Assembly: GCA_015075165.1 (NCBI GenBank)
Contig: JABTUY010000001.1
Coordinates: 620,001 to 684,000 of the forward strand
Direction: 5' to 3'
Source: Ideonella sp.
Lineage (GTDB): Bacteria > Pseudomonadota > Gammaproteobacteria > Burkholderiales > Burkholderiaceae_C
Length of the DNA stretch: 64,000 nt
This document shows positions 8,456 to 18,310 of this stretch, piece after piece. The notes beneath the pieces are model-generated. The model searched no databases, was not told where the DNA came from, and saw nothing but the letters and a program-made list of their open reading frames with translations. Within the stretch, counting starts at the first letter, position 1. Each line of letters begins with the position of its first letter. Position numbers and translations under genes: made by a program.

Positions 8456-11224
8456 TCAGGCCAGCAGCGGGTCGATCTTGTCGGTCGCGATGCCGTACTT
8501 GCGGATCGCCTCGCCCACCCTCGCCGCCGGCACCGCGCCCTCGTCGGCCAGCGCGCGCAGCGCCGCCAGCGCGATGTAGTGGCGGTCGATCTCGAAGTGC
8601 GCGCGCAGCCGGCTGCGGAAATCGCTGCGGCCGAAGCCGTCGGTGCCGAGCACCCTGTACGCGCGCGGCACGCCCTTGTCCTTCGGCATGAAGGCGCGAA
8701 TCTGGTCGCAGTACAGTTTGATGTAGTCGGTGGAGGCCACCACCGGCCCGGCATGCCGCGCGAGTTGCTGCGTCACGAACGGCACGCGCGGCGACTCGTC
8801 GGGGTGCAGCAGGTTCCAGCGCTCGCAGGCGCGCCCGTCGCGCGCCAGCTCATTGAAGCTCGGGCAGCTCCAGACGTTGGCGGCCACGCCCCAGTCCTGC
8901 TCGAGCAGCTCTCTGGCGGCGATCGACTCGCGCAGGATCGAGCCCGAGCCGAGCAGGTTGACACGCGGCGTCTTCTTGGCGCCCTGATGCGGCGACGGGC
9001 CGCCCCTGGCCGCATCACCCCCTTGGGGGGCTTGGGGGTCGTCACCCTGCAGCAGATACATGCCCTTGATGATCTGCTCTTCGCTGCCCGGCTTCAGCCC
9101 GGGCATGGCGTAGTTCTCGTTGAGCAGCGTGATGTAGTAGAAGACGTTCTCCTGCCGCCCGACCATGCGCTGCAGGCCGTGGTGCAGGATCACCCCCACT
9201 TCGTGCGCGAACGTGGGGTCGTAGCTGACGCAGTTGGGAATCGTGCTGGCCACCACCTGGCTGTGGCCGTCTTCGTGCTGCAGGCCCTCGCCGTTGAGCG
9301 TGGTGCGCCCCGACGTGCCGCCGAGCAGGAAACCGCGCGCCTGCATGTCGCCGGCCGCCCAGGCGAGGTCGCCGAAGCGCTGCAGGCCGAACATCGAGTA
9401 GTAGATGTAGAACGGGATCATGATGCGGTTGTTCGTCGAGTACGACGTTGCCGCGGCGATCCACGAGCACATGCCGCCCGCCTCGTTGATGCCCTCCTGC
9501 AGGATCTGGCCGGCCTTGTCTTCCTTGTAGTACATGACCTGGTCCTTGTCGACCGGCGTGTACTTCTGGCCCTCTGGGTTGTAGATGCCGATCTGCCGGA
9601 ACAGCCCCTCCATGCCGAACGTGCGCGCCTCGTCGACCAGGATCGGCACCACGCGCGGGCCGAGCGCCTTGTCGCGCAGCATCGTCGTCAGGAAGCGCAC
9701 GTAGGCCTGCGTGGTGCTGATCTCGCGGCCCTCGGCGGTGGGCTCGAGCACGGCCTGGAACGCCTGCAGCGGCGGCACCGGCAGCTGCTCGTCGGCGCGC
9801 GTGCGCCGCTGCGGCAGGTAGCCGCCGAGCGCCTTGCGCCGCTCGTGCAGGTACTTCATCTCCGGCGTGTGCTCGGCCGGCCGGTAGAACGGGATCTTCG
9901 GCAGGTCGGCGTCGGCAATCGGGATGTTGAAGCGGTCGCGGAAGTAGCGGATGTCGTCGTCGTTCAGCTTCTTGGCCTGGTGGGCGGTGTTCTTGCCCTC
10001 ACCGGCGCGACCCAGGCCGTAGCCCTTGACGGTCTTCACCAGGATCACGGTCGGCTGGCCCAGGTGGTGGTGCGCGCGGTGGAACGCGGCGTACACCTTG
10101 TTCGCGTCGTGACCGCCGCGGCGCAGGTTCCACACCTCTTCGTCGCTCATGCGCGCCACCATCTCGAGCGTGCGCGGGTCGCGGCCGAAGAAGTGCTTGC
10201 GCACGAATGCGCCGTCGTTGGCCTTGAACGCCTGATAGTCGCCGTCGAGCGTCTCCATCATGATCCTGCGCAGCGCACCGTCCTTGTCGCGCGCGAGCAG
10301 CGGATCCCAGTTGCTGCCCCACAGCAGCTTGATCACGTTCCAGTTCGAGCCGCGGAACTCGCCTTCGAGCTCCTGGATGATCTTGCCGTTGCCGCGCACC
10401 GGGCCGTCTAGGCGCTGCAGATTGCAGTTAATGACGAACACCAGGTTGTCGAGCCTCTCGCGCGCCGCCAGGCCGATCGCGCCCAGGCTCTCGGGTTCGT
10501 CCATCTCGCCGTCGCCGCAGAACACCCACACCTTGCGCGCCGCGGTATCGGCGATGCCGCGCGCATGCAGGTACTTGAGAAAGCGCGCCTGGTAGATCGA
10601 CATGATCGGTCCGAGACCCATCGACACCGTAGTGAACTGCCAGAAATCGGGCATCAGCTTCGGGTGCGGGTAGCTCGCCAGGCCCTTGCCGCCGACCTCC
10701 TGGCGGAAGTTGAGCAACTGCTCCTCGCTGATGCGACCCTCCATGAACGCGCGCGCGTAGATGCCGGGCGCCGAGTGGCCCTGCAGGTACAGCAGGTCGC
10801 CGCCACGCTCGGGTGTGTCGGCATGCCAGAAGTGGTTGAAACCACAAGCGAGCATGTGCGCCAGCGACTGGAACGACGCAATGTGCCCCCCGAGGTCGCC
10901 ACCATCGGCGGGGTGCAAGCGGTTGGCCTTGACCACCATCGCCATCGCGTTCCAGCGCATGTAGGCGCGCAGGCGGCCTTCGAGTTCGAGGTTGCCCGGG
11001 CTGCGCGCCTCGTCGGCCGGCTCGATCGTGTTGACGTAGCCGGTGGTCGCCGAGAACGGCCGCTCGACACCGTGCTGGCGCGCCTCCTCCAGCAAGTGCT
11101 CGAGCAGGTAGTGCGCCCGCTCGGGGCCCTCGGCCGCGATCACCGCTTGCAGCGCATCGAGCCACTCGCGAGTCTCCTGCGCATCGCTGTCGCGGGCGGC
11201 AAATGAATCGGGCATCGCAGACAT
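8456..11224 (-). CDS. aceE: Pyruvate dehydrogenase E1 (homodimeric, ThDP-dependent)
   Basis: A 922-residue homodimeric E1 that decarboxylates pyruvate and acetylates the lipoyl group of E2. ThDP/Mg binding is visible as the [10 protein letters not shown] motif followed by a downstream Asn ([12 protein letters not shown]). The start ATG at 11224 has a strong AAGGAG ribosome site 6-7 bases upstream; the frame is open further but without family similarity. Compared with the E. coli enzyme, which runs directly into LLGSGSILR, this protein has about 25 extra Gly/Pro/Ala-rich residues just before that motif, encoded at about 8970-9048 (see findings). It is first gene of aceE-aceF-bph-lpdA. Confidence 0.96.
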   Translation of the reverse strand: MSAMPDSFAARDSDAQETREWLDALQAVIAAEGPERAHYLLEHLLEEARQHGVERPFSATTGYVNTIEPADEARSPGNLELEGRLRAYMRWNAMAMVVKANRLHPADGGDLGGHIASFQSLAHMLACGFNHFWHADTPERGGDLLYLQGHSAPGIYARAFMEGRISEEQLLNFRQEVGGKGLASYPHPKLMPDFWQFTTVSMGLGPIMSIYQARFLKYLHARGIADTAARKVWVFCGDGEMDEPESLGAIGLAARERLDNLVFVINCNLQRLDGPVRGNGKIIQELEGEFRGSNWNVIKLLWGSNWDPLLARDKDGALRRIMMETLDGDYQAFKANDGAFVRKHFFGRDPRTLEMVARMSDEEVWNLRRGGHDANKVYAAFHRAHHHLGQPTVILVKTVKGYGLGRAGEGKNTAHQAKKLNDDDIRYFRDRFNIPIADADLPKIPFYRPAEHTPEMKYLHERRKALGGYLPQRRTRADEQLPVPPLQAFQAVLEPTAEGREISTTQAYVRFLTTMLRDKALGPRVVPILVDEARTFGMEGLFRQIGIYNPEGQKYTPVDKDQVMYYKEDKAGQILQEGINEAGGMCSWIAAATSYSTNNRIMIPFYIYYSMFGLQRFGDLAWAAGDMQARGFLLGGTSGRTTLNGEGLQHEDGHSQVVASTIPNCVSYDPTFAHEVGVILHHGLQRMVGRQENVFYYITLLNENYAMPGLKPGSEEQIIKGMYLLQGDDPQAPQGGDAARGGPSPHQGAKKTPRVNLLGSGSILRESIAARELLEQDWGVAANVWSCPSFNELARDGRACERWNLLHPDESPRVPFVTQQLARHAGPVVASTDYIKLYCDQIRAFMPKDKGVPRAYRVLGTDGFGRSDFRSRLRAHFEIDRHYIALAALRALADEGAVPAARVGEAIRKYGIATDKIDPLLA
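8971..9048. repeat. In-frame GC-rich palindromic insertion within aceE
   Basis: Inside aceE, bases 9016-9045 contain a C5-TT-G6 palindrome between CAC and GTCGTCAC, next to further GC-rich inverted segments. It encodes an Asp/Pro/Gln/Gly-rich stretch that interrupts otherwise well conserved E1 sequence without breaking the frame. From memory, palindromes with this CCCCCTTGGGGGG core are abundant between genes in Comamonadaceae-type genomes. That link is not testable here. Confidence 0.55.
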
Positions 11225-11394
11225 CAGGGTCTCCTTCGTTATCGTCCGGGCGCTTCGGCCGTGCACTGCCGAGTGTCGCACAGGGTTCGAGTTATTCCAA
11301 ATTATGCGATTCAGTTCCGCATTATGGCAATCACGATTCGATTGCGCGACAAGTCGGCCGGCGCGACCGTTGCCTCGCCCGAGATAATTCACCG
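11225..11394. promoter_or_regulatory. Divergent promoter region of aceE operon and sensor kinase
   Basis: This 170-base spacer separates aceE from the divergent histidine kinase gene. Its AT-richest part (11290-11330) holds an imperfect inverted repeat, ATTATGCG at 11301-11308 and CGCATTAT at 11318-11325, with 7 of 8 positions pairing. It is a candidate operator or promoter element. No regulator can be assigned. Confidence 0.4.
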
Positions 11395-13971
11395 ATGCAG
11401 CAACGACCGCATCCGCCGCAACCCGCAGTACCGGGCACCGCGTCCACGGGCCGGCGGCTGATCAACCGCTGGTGGCGCCGCCAGACACCCGCGCGGCAGG
11501 ATCGGTTCGCCACTCTCGCTCCGCTGGTGTCGGTGCTGCTGTTCCTGGCGGCGATCGTGTCGGCGTTCTGGACGCTGCGCAACGAGGAGTTCGAACGCGA
11601 GGCCGAGTCGGTCAAGCGCGACGCCGAGATCGCCCAGCAGCAGATCCGGCTGCACCTGATCGAGAATCAGGAGCAACTGGTGCAGATGGCGCGTCAGATC
11701 GTCACGCGCGAGATCGATGCCGAGGAGGTGCAGCGGCTGGCGCACGCGTTCGGCAGCACGCGACCGGCGCTGCTGCAGATCGCCTGGGTCGATGCACTGC
11801 GGCGCCGGCGCGCCAGCTATGCCTCGCCGATGGCCGATGCCGACACGCACCCGCTGGGCTCACCCGAGGACCGCTCGGCGGCCGGGCAGCCGCGCGCGCG
11901 CGAAGCCGAGGCCGCGTTCATCATCGCGCGCGACACCCGACACCCGGTGTACTCGCGGCCGTTCAGGAACTCGATCGGCAACGCCGTGTTCCAGACCGAC
12001 GTGCCGCTGCTCAACGGCGGAGTGTTCGCCGGCGCGCTGATCGTCGAGTATTCGGTCGAGGGCCTGCTGCGCTATTTCGTGCCGCCCGAGGTGGCACGCC
12101 GCCGCGCGATGACGGTGCTCGACGACGACGGCTCGGTGCTCGCCAGCACCGTCGTGATGCTGCCGGGTCGCGCCGACGTGCAGGCCCCGATCACCTTCGA
12201 CGTGCCGGTCACGCCGGCCGCCAACGGCGTCGTGCTGCGCGCCGCCGGCTATCGCACGTCGGCGCTGCTGATCGGCAACACGCTGTTCTGGATGGTGCTG
12301 GCGCTGTCGGGCCTGACGCTGTGGATGCTGCTGGGCACCTGGCGCCACATGCGCCGGCGTGCGCAGATCCAGAGCGCGCTGGTGCAGGAGACGAATTTCC
12401 GCCGCGCGATGGAGAACTCGATGCTCACCGGCATGCGCGCGATGGACCTGGAGGGCCGCATCACCTACGTGAACCCAGCGTTCTGCGCGATGACCGGCTT
12501 CTCCGATTCCGAACTGATCGGCCGCCTGCCACCGTACCCGCACTGGCCGCCCGAGCGCGCCGAGGAGAACTCGCGCCTGCTGCAGCAGGAACTGCTCGGC
12601 CGCAGCCCGGCCGGCGGCATCGAGGTGCGCGTGATGCGCAAGGACGGCGTGCTGTTCGACGCGCGCATGTACGTCTCGCCGCTGATCGACCCGCGCGGCA
12701 AGCAGACCGGCTGGATGACCTCGATGACCAACATCACCGAGGCCAAGCGCATCCGCGACCAGCTGTCGGCGTCGCACGAGCGCTTCACCACCGTGCTCGA
12801 AGGGCTCGACGCCGCGGTGTCGGTGCTGTCGGTGCAGCAAGGCGAGCTGCTGTTCGCCAACCGCTCGTACCGGCTGTGGTTCGGTGCCGACGCGCGCGGC
12901 CACTCGCAGCTGGCCAGCGGCAGCCTGCCGCGGCCCGGCTACGAGGCCGACGGCGACGATGCGGTCGACGGCCTGTCGGGCCTGCCGGCGCAGGAGCTGA
13001 CCCACACCGGTGCCGACCCGCGCGAGGTGTACATCGAGTCGCTCGACAAGTGGTTCGACGTGCGCTCGCGCTACCTGCAGTGGACCGACGGCCGGCTGGC
13101 GCAGATGCTGATCGCCACCGACGTCACCGCGCGCCGCCGCGTCGAGGAGCAGGCCGCGCATCAGGCCGAGAAGGCGCAGGTGTCGAGCCGGCTGATCACG
13201 ATGGGCGAGATGGCTTCGTCGGTGGCGCACGAGCTGAACCAGCCGCTGACCGCGATCACCAACTACTGCAACGGCATGGTTTCGCGCGTGCGCAGTGACT
13301 CGATCGGCCGCGACGATCTGGTGTCGGCGTTGCAGAAGACCTCGCGCCAGGCCGAGCGCGCGGGCCAGATCATCCAGCGCATCCGCGAGTTCGTGCGCAA
13401 GAGCGGCCCGCAGCGCCAGGCCTCCGATGCGCGCCGCATCGTCGACGACGCGCTCGAGCTGGCCAGCATCGAGCTGCGCCGGCGCAACGTGACGATCCAC
13501 AGCTACGTGGCACAGCGGCTGCCCGAGCTGATGGTCGACCCGATCCTGATCGAGCAGGTGCTGCTGAACCTCGTGCGCAACGCGGCCGAGGCGATCGACA
13601 ACGCGCAGATGCCGGCGTCGCGCCGCTATGTCGAGCTGCGCGTTGTGCCGCGGCACAACGCCGAGGAAGGCGGCTTCGTCGAGTTCAGCGTCACCGACAC
13701 CGGCCCCGGGCTGCCCGGCGAGGTGATCGGCCGGCTGTACGAGGCGTTCTTCTCGACCAAGCCCGAGGGCCTGGGCATCGGGCTGTCGCTGTGCCGCTCG
13801 ATCGTCGAGTCGCACCGCGGGCGGATCCGCGCGCAGAACCTCTACAATGGCACGGCGGTCACGGGGTGTCGATTCGCCTTCTCGCTGCCCGTGGAGATCC
13901 AGCCGTCCGCTGCCGTCGCCTCCGACGCCGACGGTGCGACCGACAACCCAGCCACCGTCACCTCCTCATGA
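11395..13971 (+). CDS. Membrane PAS sensor histidine kinase
   Basis: An 858-residue sensor kinase. A membrane segment (about 40-60) and a second one (about 295-315) bracket a periplasmic sensor region of about 230 residues. A PAS domain (GRITYVNPAFCAMTGFS) and a second PAS-like region follow. The HisKA phosphoacceptor motif is VAHELNQPLTAI and the ATPase domain has N-box LVRNAAEAI, G1 DTGPGLPG and a final GLGIGLSLCRS. The HisKA/N-box type resembles the FixL/DctB group. The ATG at 11395 is used because the frame before it lies in the promoter region. The stop overlaps the response regulator start (ATGA), so the two act as a pair. The signal is unknown. Confidence 0.9.
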   Translation: MQQRPHPPQPAVPGTASTGRRLINRWWRRQTPARQDRFATLAPLVSVLLFLAAIVSAFWTLRNEEFEREAESVKRDAEIAQQQIRLHLIENQEQLVQMARQIVTREIDAEEVQRLAHAFGSTRPALLQIAWVDALRRRRASYASPMADADTHPLGSPEDRSAAGQPRAREAEAAFIIARDTRHPVYSRPFRNSIGNAVFQTDVPLLNGGVFAGALIVEYSVEGLLRYFVPPEVARRRAMTVLDDDGSVLASTVVMLPGRADVQAPITFDVPVTPAANGVVLRAAGYRTSALLIGNTLFWMVLALSGLTLWMLLGTWRHMRRRAQIQSALVQETNFRRAMENSMLTGMRAMDLEGRITYVNPAFCAMTGFSDSELIGRLPPYPHWPPERAEENSRLLQQELLGRSPAGGIEVRVMRKDGVLFDARMYVSPLIDPRGKQTGWMTSMTNITEAKRIRDQLSASHERFTTVLEGLDAAVSVLSVQQGELLFANRSYRLWFGADARGHSQLASGSLPRPGYEADGDDAVDGLSGLPAQELTHTGADPREVYIESLDKWFDVRSRYLQWTDGRLAQMLIATDVTARRRVEEQAAHQAEKAQVSSRLITMGEMASSVAHELNQPLTAITNYCNGMVSRVRSDSIGRDDLVSALQKTSRQAERAGQIIQRIREFVRKSGPQRQASDARRIVDDALELASIELRRRNVTIHSYVAQRLPELMVDPILIEQVLLNLVRNAAEAIDNAQMPASRRYVELRVVPRHNAEEGGFVEFSVTDTGPGLPGEVIGRLYEAFFSTKPEGLGIGLSLCRSIVESHRGRIRAQNLYNGTAVTGCRFAFSLPVEIQPSAAVASDADGATDNPATVTSS

Positions 13972-14600
13972 GCCTGATCCCGAAGAAGGGCACCGTCTAC
14001 GTGGTCGACGACGACGAGGCCGTGCGCGACTCGCTGCAATGGCTGCTCGAAGGCAAGGACTATCGCGTCAAGTGCTTCGACTCGGCCGAGTCGTTCCTGT
14101 CGCGCTTCGACCCACGCGAGGTCGCCTGCCTGATCGCCGACATCCGCATGGAGGGCATGAGCGGCCTCGAACTGCAAGATCGCCTGCTCGAGCGCAAGAG
14201 CCCGCTGCCGGTCGTGTTCATCACCGGCCACGGCGACGTGCCGATGGCGGTCAACACGATGAAGAAGGGTGCGATGGATTTCATCGAGAAGCCCTTCAAG
14301 GAAGACGAACTGCTGCCGCTGGTCGAGCGCATGCTCGAGCAGGCGCGCCAGGCCTTCAGCCAGCACCAGGAGCAGGCCAGCCGCGACGCGCTGCTGTCGC
14401 GCCTGACCACGCGCGAGGCGCAGGTGCTCGAGCGCATCGTCGCCGGCCGGCTGAACAAGCAGATCGCCGACGACCTCGGCATCAGCATCAAGACGGTCGA
14501 GGCGCACCGCGCCAACATCATGGAAAAGCTCAACGCCAACACGGTGGCCGATCTGCTGAAGATCGCGCTCGGTGCTTCGACCGCGCCGGCCAAGGGCTGA
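13968..14600 (+). CDS. FixJ/NarL-type response regulator
   Basis: A 210-residue transcriptional regulator. The receiver domain (about 8-122) has the acidic pair DDD, the phosphorylated Asp in [11 protein letters not shown], the Thr in [10 protein letters not shown] and the Lys in IEKPFKE. A LuxR-type helix-turn-helix follows ([15 protein letters not shown] and [18 protein letters not shown]). This arrangement is typical of the FixJ/TodT subgroup. Its start overlaps the stop of the sensor kinase by 4 bases, so it is presumably phosphorylated by that kinase and controls genes not identifiable here. Confidence 0.93.
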   Translation: MSLIPKKGTVYVVDDDEAVRDSLQWLLEGKDYRVKCFDSAESFLSRFDPREVACLIADIRMEGMSGLELQDRLLERKSPLPVVFITGHGDVPMAVNTMKKGAMDFIEKPFKEDELLPLVERMLEQARQAFSQHQEQASRDALLSRLTTREAQVLERIVAGRLNKQIADDLGISIKTVEAHRANIMEKLNANTVADLLKIALGASTAPAKG

Positions 14601-14652
14601 CGCTGCGCAGCGTGCACCCGAAGCGGCCCCCGATGTCGCCCCGCCGCTTCCG

Positions 14653-15507
14653 ATGACCGCCCGGTTGATCGACGGCAACGCGCTGGCCGCATGCGTGCGC
14701 GGTGAAGTCGCGCAGCGCGTGGCCGCGCTCGGTGCACGCGGCATCCGCCCGGGGCTCGCGGTGCTGCTCGTCGGCGACGATCCGGCGTCGGCGGTGTACG
14801 TGCGGCACAAGGTGGCCGACTGCGAGGCGGTGGGCATGCGCTCGCTGCTCGAGCGCCACCCGGCGTCGATGGCGCAGGCCGAACTGCTCGCGCGCGTGCA
14901 GGCGCTGAACGCCGACCCCGGCGTGCACGGCATCCTGGTGCAGATGCCGCTGCCGCGGCAGATCGACCCGCTGCGGGTGATCGAGACCATCTCGCCGGCC
15001 AAGGACGTCGACGGCTTCCACGTCGCCAATGCCGGTGCGCTGATGGTCGGGCGCGCCGGCTTCAAGGCCTGTACACCCTACGGCTGCATGAAGCTGATCG
15101 AGACCACGGGTGTGCCGCTGCGCGGCCTGCATGCGGTGGTGATCGGCCGCTCCAACACGGTGGGCAAGCCGATGGCGCTGATGCTCTTGCAGGCCAACGC
15201 CACCGTCACCGTCTGCCACAGCGGCACGGCCGACCTCGCCGCACACACGCGCAGCGCCGACATCGTCGTCGCCGCGGTCGGGCGGCGGCACACATTGCGT
15301 GGCGACATGGTCAAGCCCGGCGCGATCGTGATCGACGTCGGCATGAACCGCGACGAAGCCGGCAAGCTGTGCGGCGATGTCGATTTCACCGCCGTGCGCG
15401 AGGTGGCCGGCTGGATCACGCCGGTGCCCGGCGGCGTCGGGCCGATGACGCGCGCGATGCTGCTGGTCAACACGATCGAGGCGGCCGAGCGCATCGGCCC
15501 CGCCTGA
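14653..15507 (+). CDS. folD: Methylenetetrahydrofolate dehydrogenase/cyclohydrolase
   Basis: A 284-residue bifunctional cytoplasmic enzyme that interconverts 5,10-methylene-, 5,10-methenyl- and 10-formyl-tetrahydrofolate with NADP. Visible motifs are the substrate Tyr/Lys region [28 protein letters not shown]-like [11 protein letters not shown], the Rossmann motif [12 protein letters not shown] and the C-terminal [13 protein letters not shown]. The length is typical of FolD. The ATG at 14653 begins the conserved N-terminus. It follows the response regulator by 52 bases. Confidence 0.96.
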   Translation: MTARLIDGNALAACVRGEVAQRVAALGARGIRPGLAVLLVGDDPASAVYVRHKVADCEAVGMRSLLERHPASMAQAELLARVQALNADPGVHGILVQMPLPRQIDPLRVIETISPAKDVDGFHVANAGALMVGRAGFKACTPYGCMKLIETTGVPLRGLHAVVIGRSNTVGKPMALMLLQANATVTVCHSGTADLAAHTRSADIVVAAVGRRHTLRGDMVKPGAIVIDVGMNRDEAGKLCGDVDFTAVREVAGWITPVPGGVGPMTRAMLLVNTIEAAERIGPA

Positions 15508-15548
15508 CGCGCACGCAGGCAGCCCGGTCGGCGCCAGGGAGTTCGCGC

Positions 15549-17579
15549 ATGGATCCGTCGCAGGGCGCCAATCCGCTGCTCTACAGCGAAGGCCTGTCGC
15601 GGTTCGACCGCATCACGCCGCAGCACGTGACGCCGGCGCTCGACGTGCTGCTGCGCGACGCCGAGTCGGCGCTCGAGCGTGCCGGCAGCGTCGACGTGCC
15701 GGCGCACTACGACACGCTGTCGGCGCTGCTGCACACCGCGGTGGAGCGGCTGTCGCGCGCCTGGAGCACCGTCGGCCACCTGAACCAGGTGTGCGACACG
15801 CCGGCGCTGCGCGCCGCGCTGAACGAGAACCTGCCGCGCGTCAGCGCCTTCCACACCCGGCTCGGTGCCGACGAGCGGCTGTTCGCCAAGTACCGCGAGA
15901 TCGACGCCGACGCGCAGGCACTCGATGCCCCGCGCCGGCGCGCGCTGGCCAACGCGCTGCGCGACTTCGTGCTCGCCGGCGCCGAGCTGCGCGGCGCGGC
16001 ACGGGCGCGCTACATGCAGTGCCACGATCGCCTGGCCGAACTGGCGCAGCGCTTCGACGAGCACGTGCAGGACGCGGTCGATGCCTATGCGCTGTTCGTC
16101 GCGGCCGACCGCCTCGACGGCGTGCCCGACGACGTGCGCGATGCACTGCGCGCCGATGCGCAGGCCGAAGGGCACGACGGTTTCAAGCTCGGCCTGCAGG
16201 TGCCGCGCTGGCTGCCGGTGATGCAGTACGCCACCGACCGCGCGCTGCGCGAGCAGCTGTACCGCGCCTACCAGGCACAGGCCAGCGACCTGGGACCCGC
16301 CGAGCACGACAACAGCGCGTTGGTGGTCGAGCTGCTGCAGCTGCGCCAGGAGAGCGCGCGCCTGCTCGGCTTCACCGACTACGCGCAGCTCTCGCTGGCC
16401 ACCAAGATGGCGCGCACACCCGACGAGGTGCTGCAGTTCCTGCGCGACCTGGCCTGTCGCTCACGGCCCCAGGCCGAGCGCGACCTGGCCGAGATGCGCG
16501 CGTTCGCGCACGAGCAGCTCGGCATCGCCGAACTGCAGCCGTGGGACCTGCGCTTCGTCGCCGAGCGGCTGCGCGAGCAGCGCTTTGCCTTCAGCGAGCA
16601 GGAGGTCAAGCGCTACTTCACGTTCGAGCGCGTGCTGCAGGGGCTGTTCCAGCTGGTCGAGACGCTGTTCGAGCTGCGCATCACGCCCGACACCGCACCC
16701 GTGTGGCACGACAGCGTGCGGCTGTACCGCATCGAGCGCGACGGCGCGCTGGTGGGCCAGTTCTACCTCGACGTCTTCGCGCGCACCGGCAAGCGCCCCG
16801 GTGCCTGGATGGACGATGCGCGCGGCCGCTGGCGCCGCCCCGACACCGGGGGCGCGCAAACGCCGGTGGCGCATCTGGTGTGCAACTTCGCGCCGCCGTT
16901 GGCCGGGCACGACGCGCTGCTGACGCACCAGGAGGTGATCACGCTGTTCCACGAGTTCGGCCACGGCCTGCACCACATGCTCACGCGAGTCGACGAGCTG
17001 GCGGTGGCCGGCCTCGCCGGCGTCGAATGGGACGCGGTCGAGCTGCCGAGCCAGTTCATGGAGAACTTCTGCTGGGAGTGGGCGGTGCTGTCGCGCCTGA
17101 GCGCGCACGTCGACGACGGCCGTCCGCTGCCGCGCGAGCTGTTCGACAAGATGGTCGCGGCGCGCCACTTCCACAGCGCACTCGAGATGCTGCGCCAGGT
17201 GGAGTACGCGCTGTTCGACATGCGGCTGCACCACGAGCCCGACGCCGCCACGCGCGTGCAGGCGGTGCACGACGAGGTGCGCGCCGAGGTCGCGGTACTG
17301 CCCGGCGGACCGGTGCAGCGGCTGGCGCACAGCTTCTCGCACCTGTTCAGCGGCGGCTACGGCGCCGGCTACTACAGCTACAAGTGGGCCGAGGTGCTGT
17401 CGGCCGACGCCTACAGCGCATTCGAGGAGTCGGGGTTGTTCGACCGCGACACCGGGCGGCGCTACCGGCGCGAGATCCTCGAGGTCGGCGGCAGCCGCGA
17501 CGCGCTGGAGAGCTTCAAGGCCTTCCGCGGCCGTGAACCAAGTATCGCTGCGCTGCTGCGCCACCAGGGAATCGCTTGA
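15549..17579 (+). CDS. prlC: M3 family oligopeptidase A
   Basis: A 676-residue zinc metallopeptidase of the M3 (thimet oligopeptidase) family that degrades short cytoplasmic peptides, including signal peptide fragments in E. coli. The zinc site HEFGHGLHH is in the expected place about two thirds along, with the third ligand Glu in the following AVELPSQFMENF region and the conserved GGYGAGYYSYKWAEVLSADAY near the C-terminus. The ATG at 15549 is 41 bases after folD. Length and motif order match PrlC/OpdA. Confidence 0.93.
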   Translation: MDPSQGANPLLYSEGLSRFDRITPQHVTPALDVLLRDAESALERAGSVDVPAHYDTLSALLHTAVERLSRAWSTVGHLNQVCDTPALRAALNENLPRVSAFHTRLGADERLFAKYREIDADAQALDAPRRRALANALRDFVLAGAELRGAARARYMQCHDRLAELAQRFDEHVQDAVDAYALFVAADRLDGVPDDVRDALRADAQAEGHDGFKLGLQVPRWLPVMQYATDRALREQLYRAYQAQASDLGPAEHDNSALVVELLQLRQESARLLGFTDYAQLSLATKMARTPDEVLQFLRDLACRSRPQAERDLAEMRAFAHEQLGIAELQPWDLRFVAERLREQRFAFSEQEVKRYFTFERVLQGLFQLVETLFELRITPDTAPVWHDSVRLYRIERDGALVGQFYLDVFARTGKRPGAWMDDARGRWRRPDTGGAQTPVAHLVCNFAPPLAGHDALLTHQEVITLFHEFGHGLHHMLTRVDELAVAGLAGVEWDAVELPSQFMENFCWEWAVLSRLSAHVDDGRPLPRELFDKMVAARHFHSALEMLRQVEYALFDMRLHHEPDAATRVQAVHDEVRAEVAVLPGGPVQRLAHSFSHLFSGGYGAGYYSYKWAEVLSADAYSAFEESGLFDRDTGRRYRREILEVGGSRDALESFKAFRGREPSIAALLRHQGIA

Positions 17580-17611
17580 GTACACCGCAAGCCTGGGCTA
17601 GATTCGGCGCG

Positions 17612-18286
17612 ATGAACTCCGCCCTGCCCTCCGTGCCCCACCGTGTTGCGGGGCGCTGTTTCGCGCGTCCGGCCCGCGGCGTGTTCGCGGCGGCGCTGCT
17701 CGCCGCCCTTGCGCTGCCGAGCCATGCGCTGTTCAAGGTGGTGGGCCCCGACGGCAGCGTCACCTACACCGATCGGCCGCCGGCGGCTGCCGTCGGCAAG
17801 CCCGGCACCGTGGCCCGCAACAGCGGCACGACCGAACCGTCGGCGCTATCGAGCTTGCCGCTCGGGTTGCGCCAGGTGGCGCAGCGCTATCCGGTCGCGC
17901 TGTACACCGCAAACGATTGCGCACCGTGCGATGGTGCGCGCCGGCTGCTGCAGGCGCGCGGCGTGCCGTACACCGAGCGCACTGTCACCACCGAAGAAGA
18001 CGCCGAGGCGCTGGACCGCCTCACCGGCGGCCGTGCGGTACCGAGCGTGACGATCGGCTCGCAGGCGCTGCGCGGCTTCGCCGAGAGCGACTGGCAGTCG
18101 TACCTCGACGCCGCGGGTTATCCGCGCGAGTCGCAACTGCCGCCGAACTATCAGCGTCCGGCCGCAGCCCCGCTGGTGCAGCGCAAGCCCGAGGTAGCGG
18201 CCGCCACACCGCCGCCCGCGCCGGCACCCGAGCCGGTGGCGCCGACGCCGAGCACGCCACCCTCGCCCACCGGCATCCGGTTCTGA
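17612..18286 (+). CDS. Exported DUF4124 plus glutaredoxin-like domain protein
   Basis: A 224-residue protein with an export signal (about residues 20-40, ending PSHA). A DUF4124 motif follows (FKVVGPDGSVTYTDRPP), then a glutaredoxin-like fold with active-site CAPC in VALYTANDCAPCDGA and a cis-Pro in GGRAVPSVTIG. The last 55 residues are Pro/Ala-rich and unstructured. It is probably a periplasmic or envelope thiol-disulfide protein; the substrate is unknown. The ATG at 17612 was chosen over an upstream TTG because the signal peptide then has normal length. It lies 32 bases after prlC. Confidence 0.8.
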   Translation: MNSALPSVPHRVAGRCFARPARGVFAAALLAALALPSHALFKVVGPDGSVTYTDRPPAAAVGKPGTVARNSGTTEPSALSSLPLGLRQVAQRYPVALYTANDCAPCDGARRLLQARGVPYTERTVTTEEDAEALDRLTGGRAVPSVTIGSQALRGFAESDWQSYLDAAGYPRESQLPPNYQRPAAAPLVQRKPEVAAATPPPAPAPEPVAPTPSTPPSPTGIRF

Positions 18287-18310
18287 TCGCGCGGCGCCGC
18301 CGCGCCAGCG

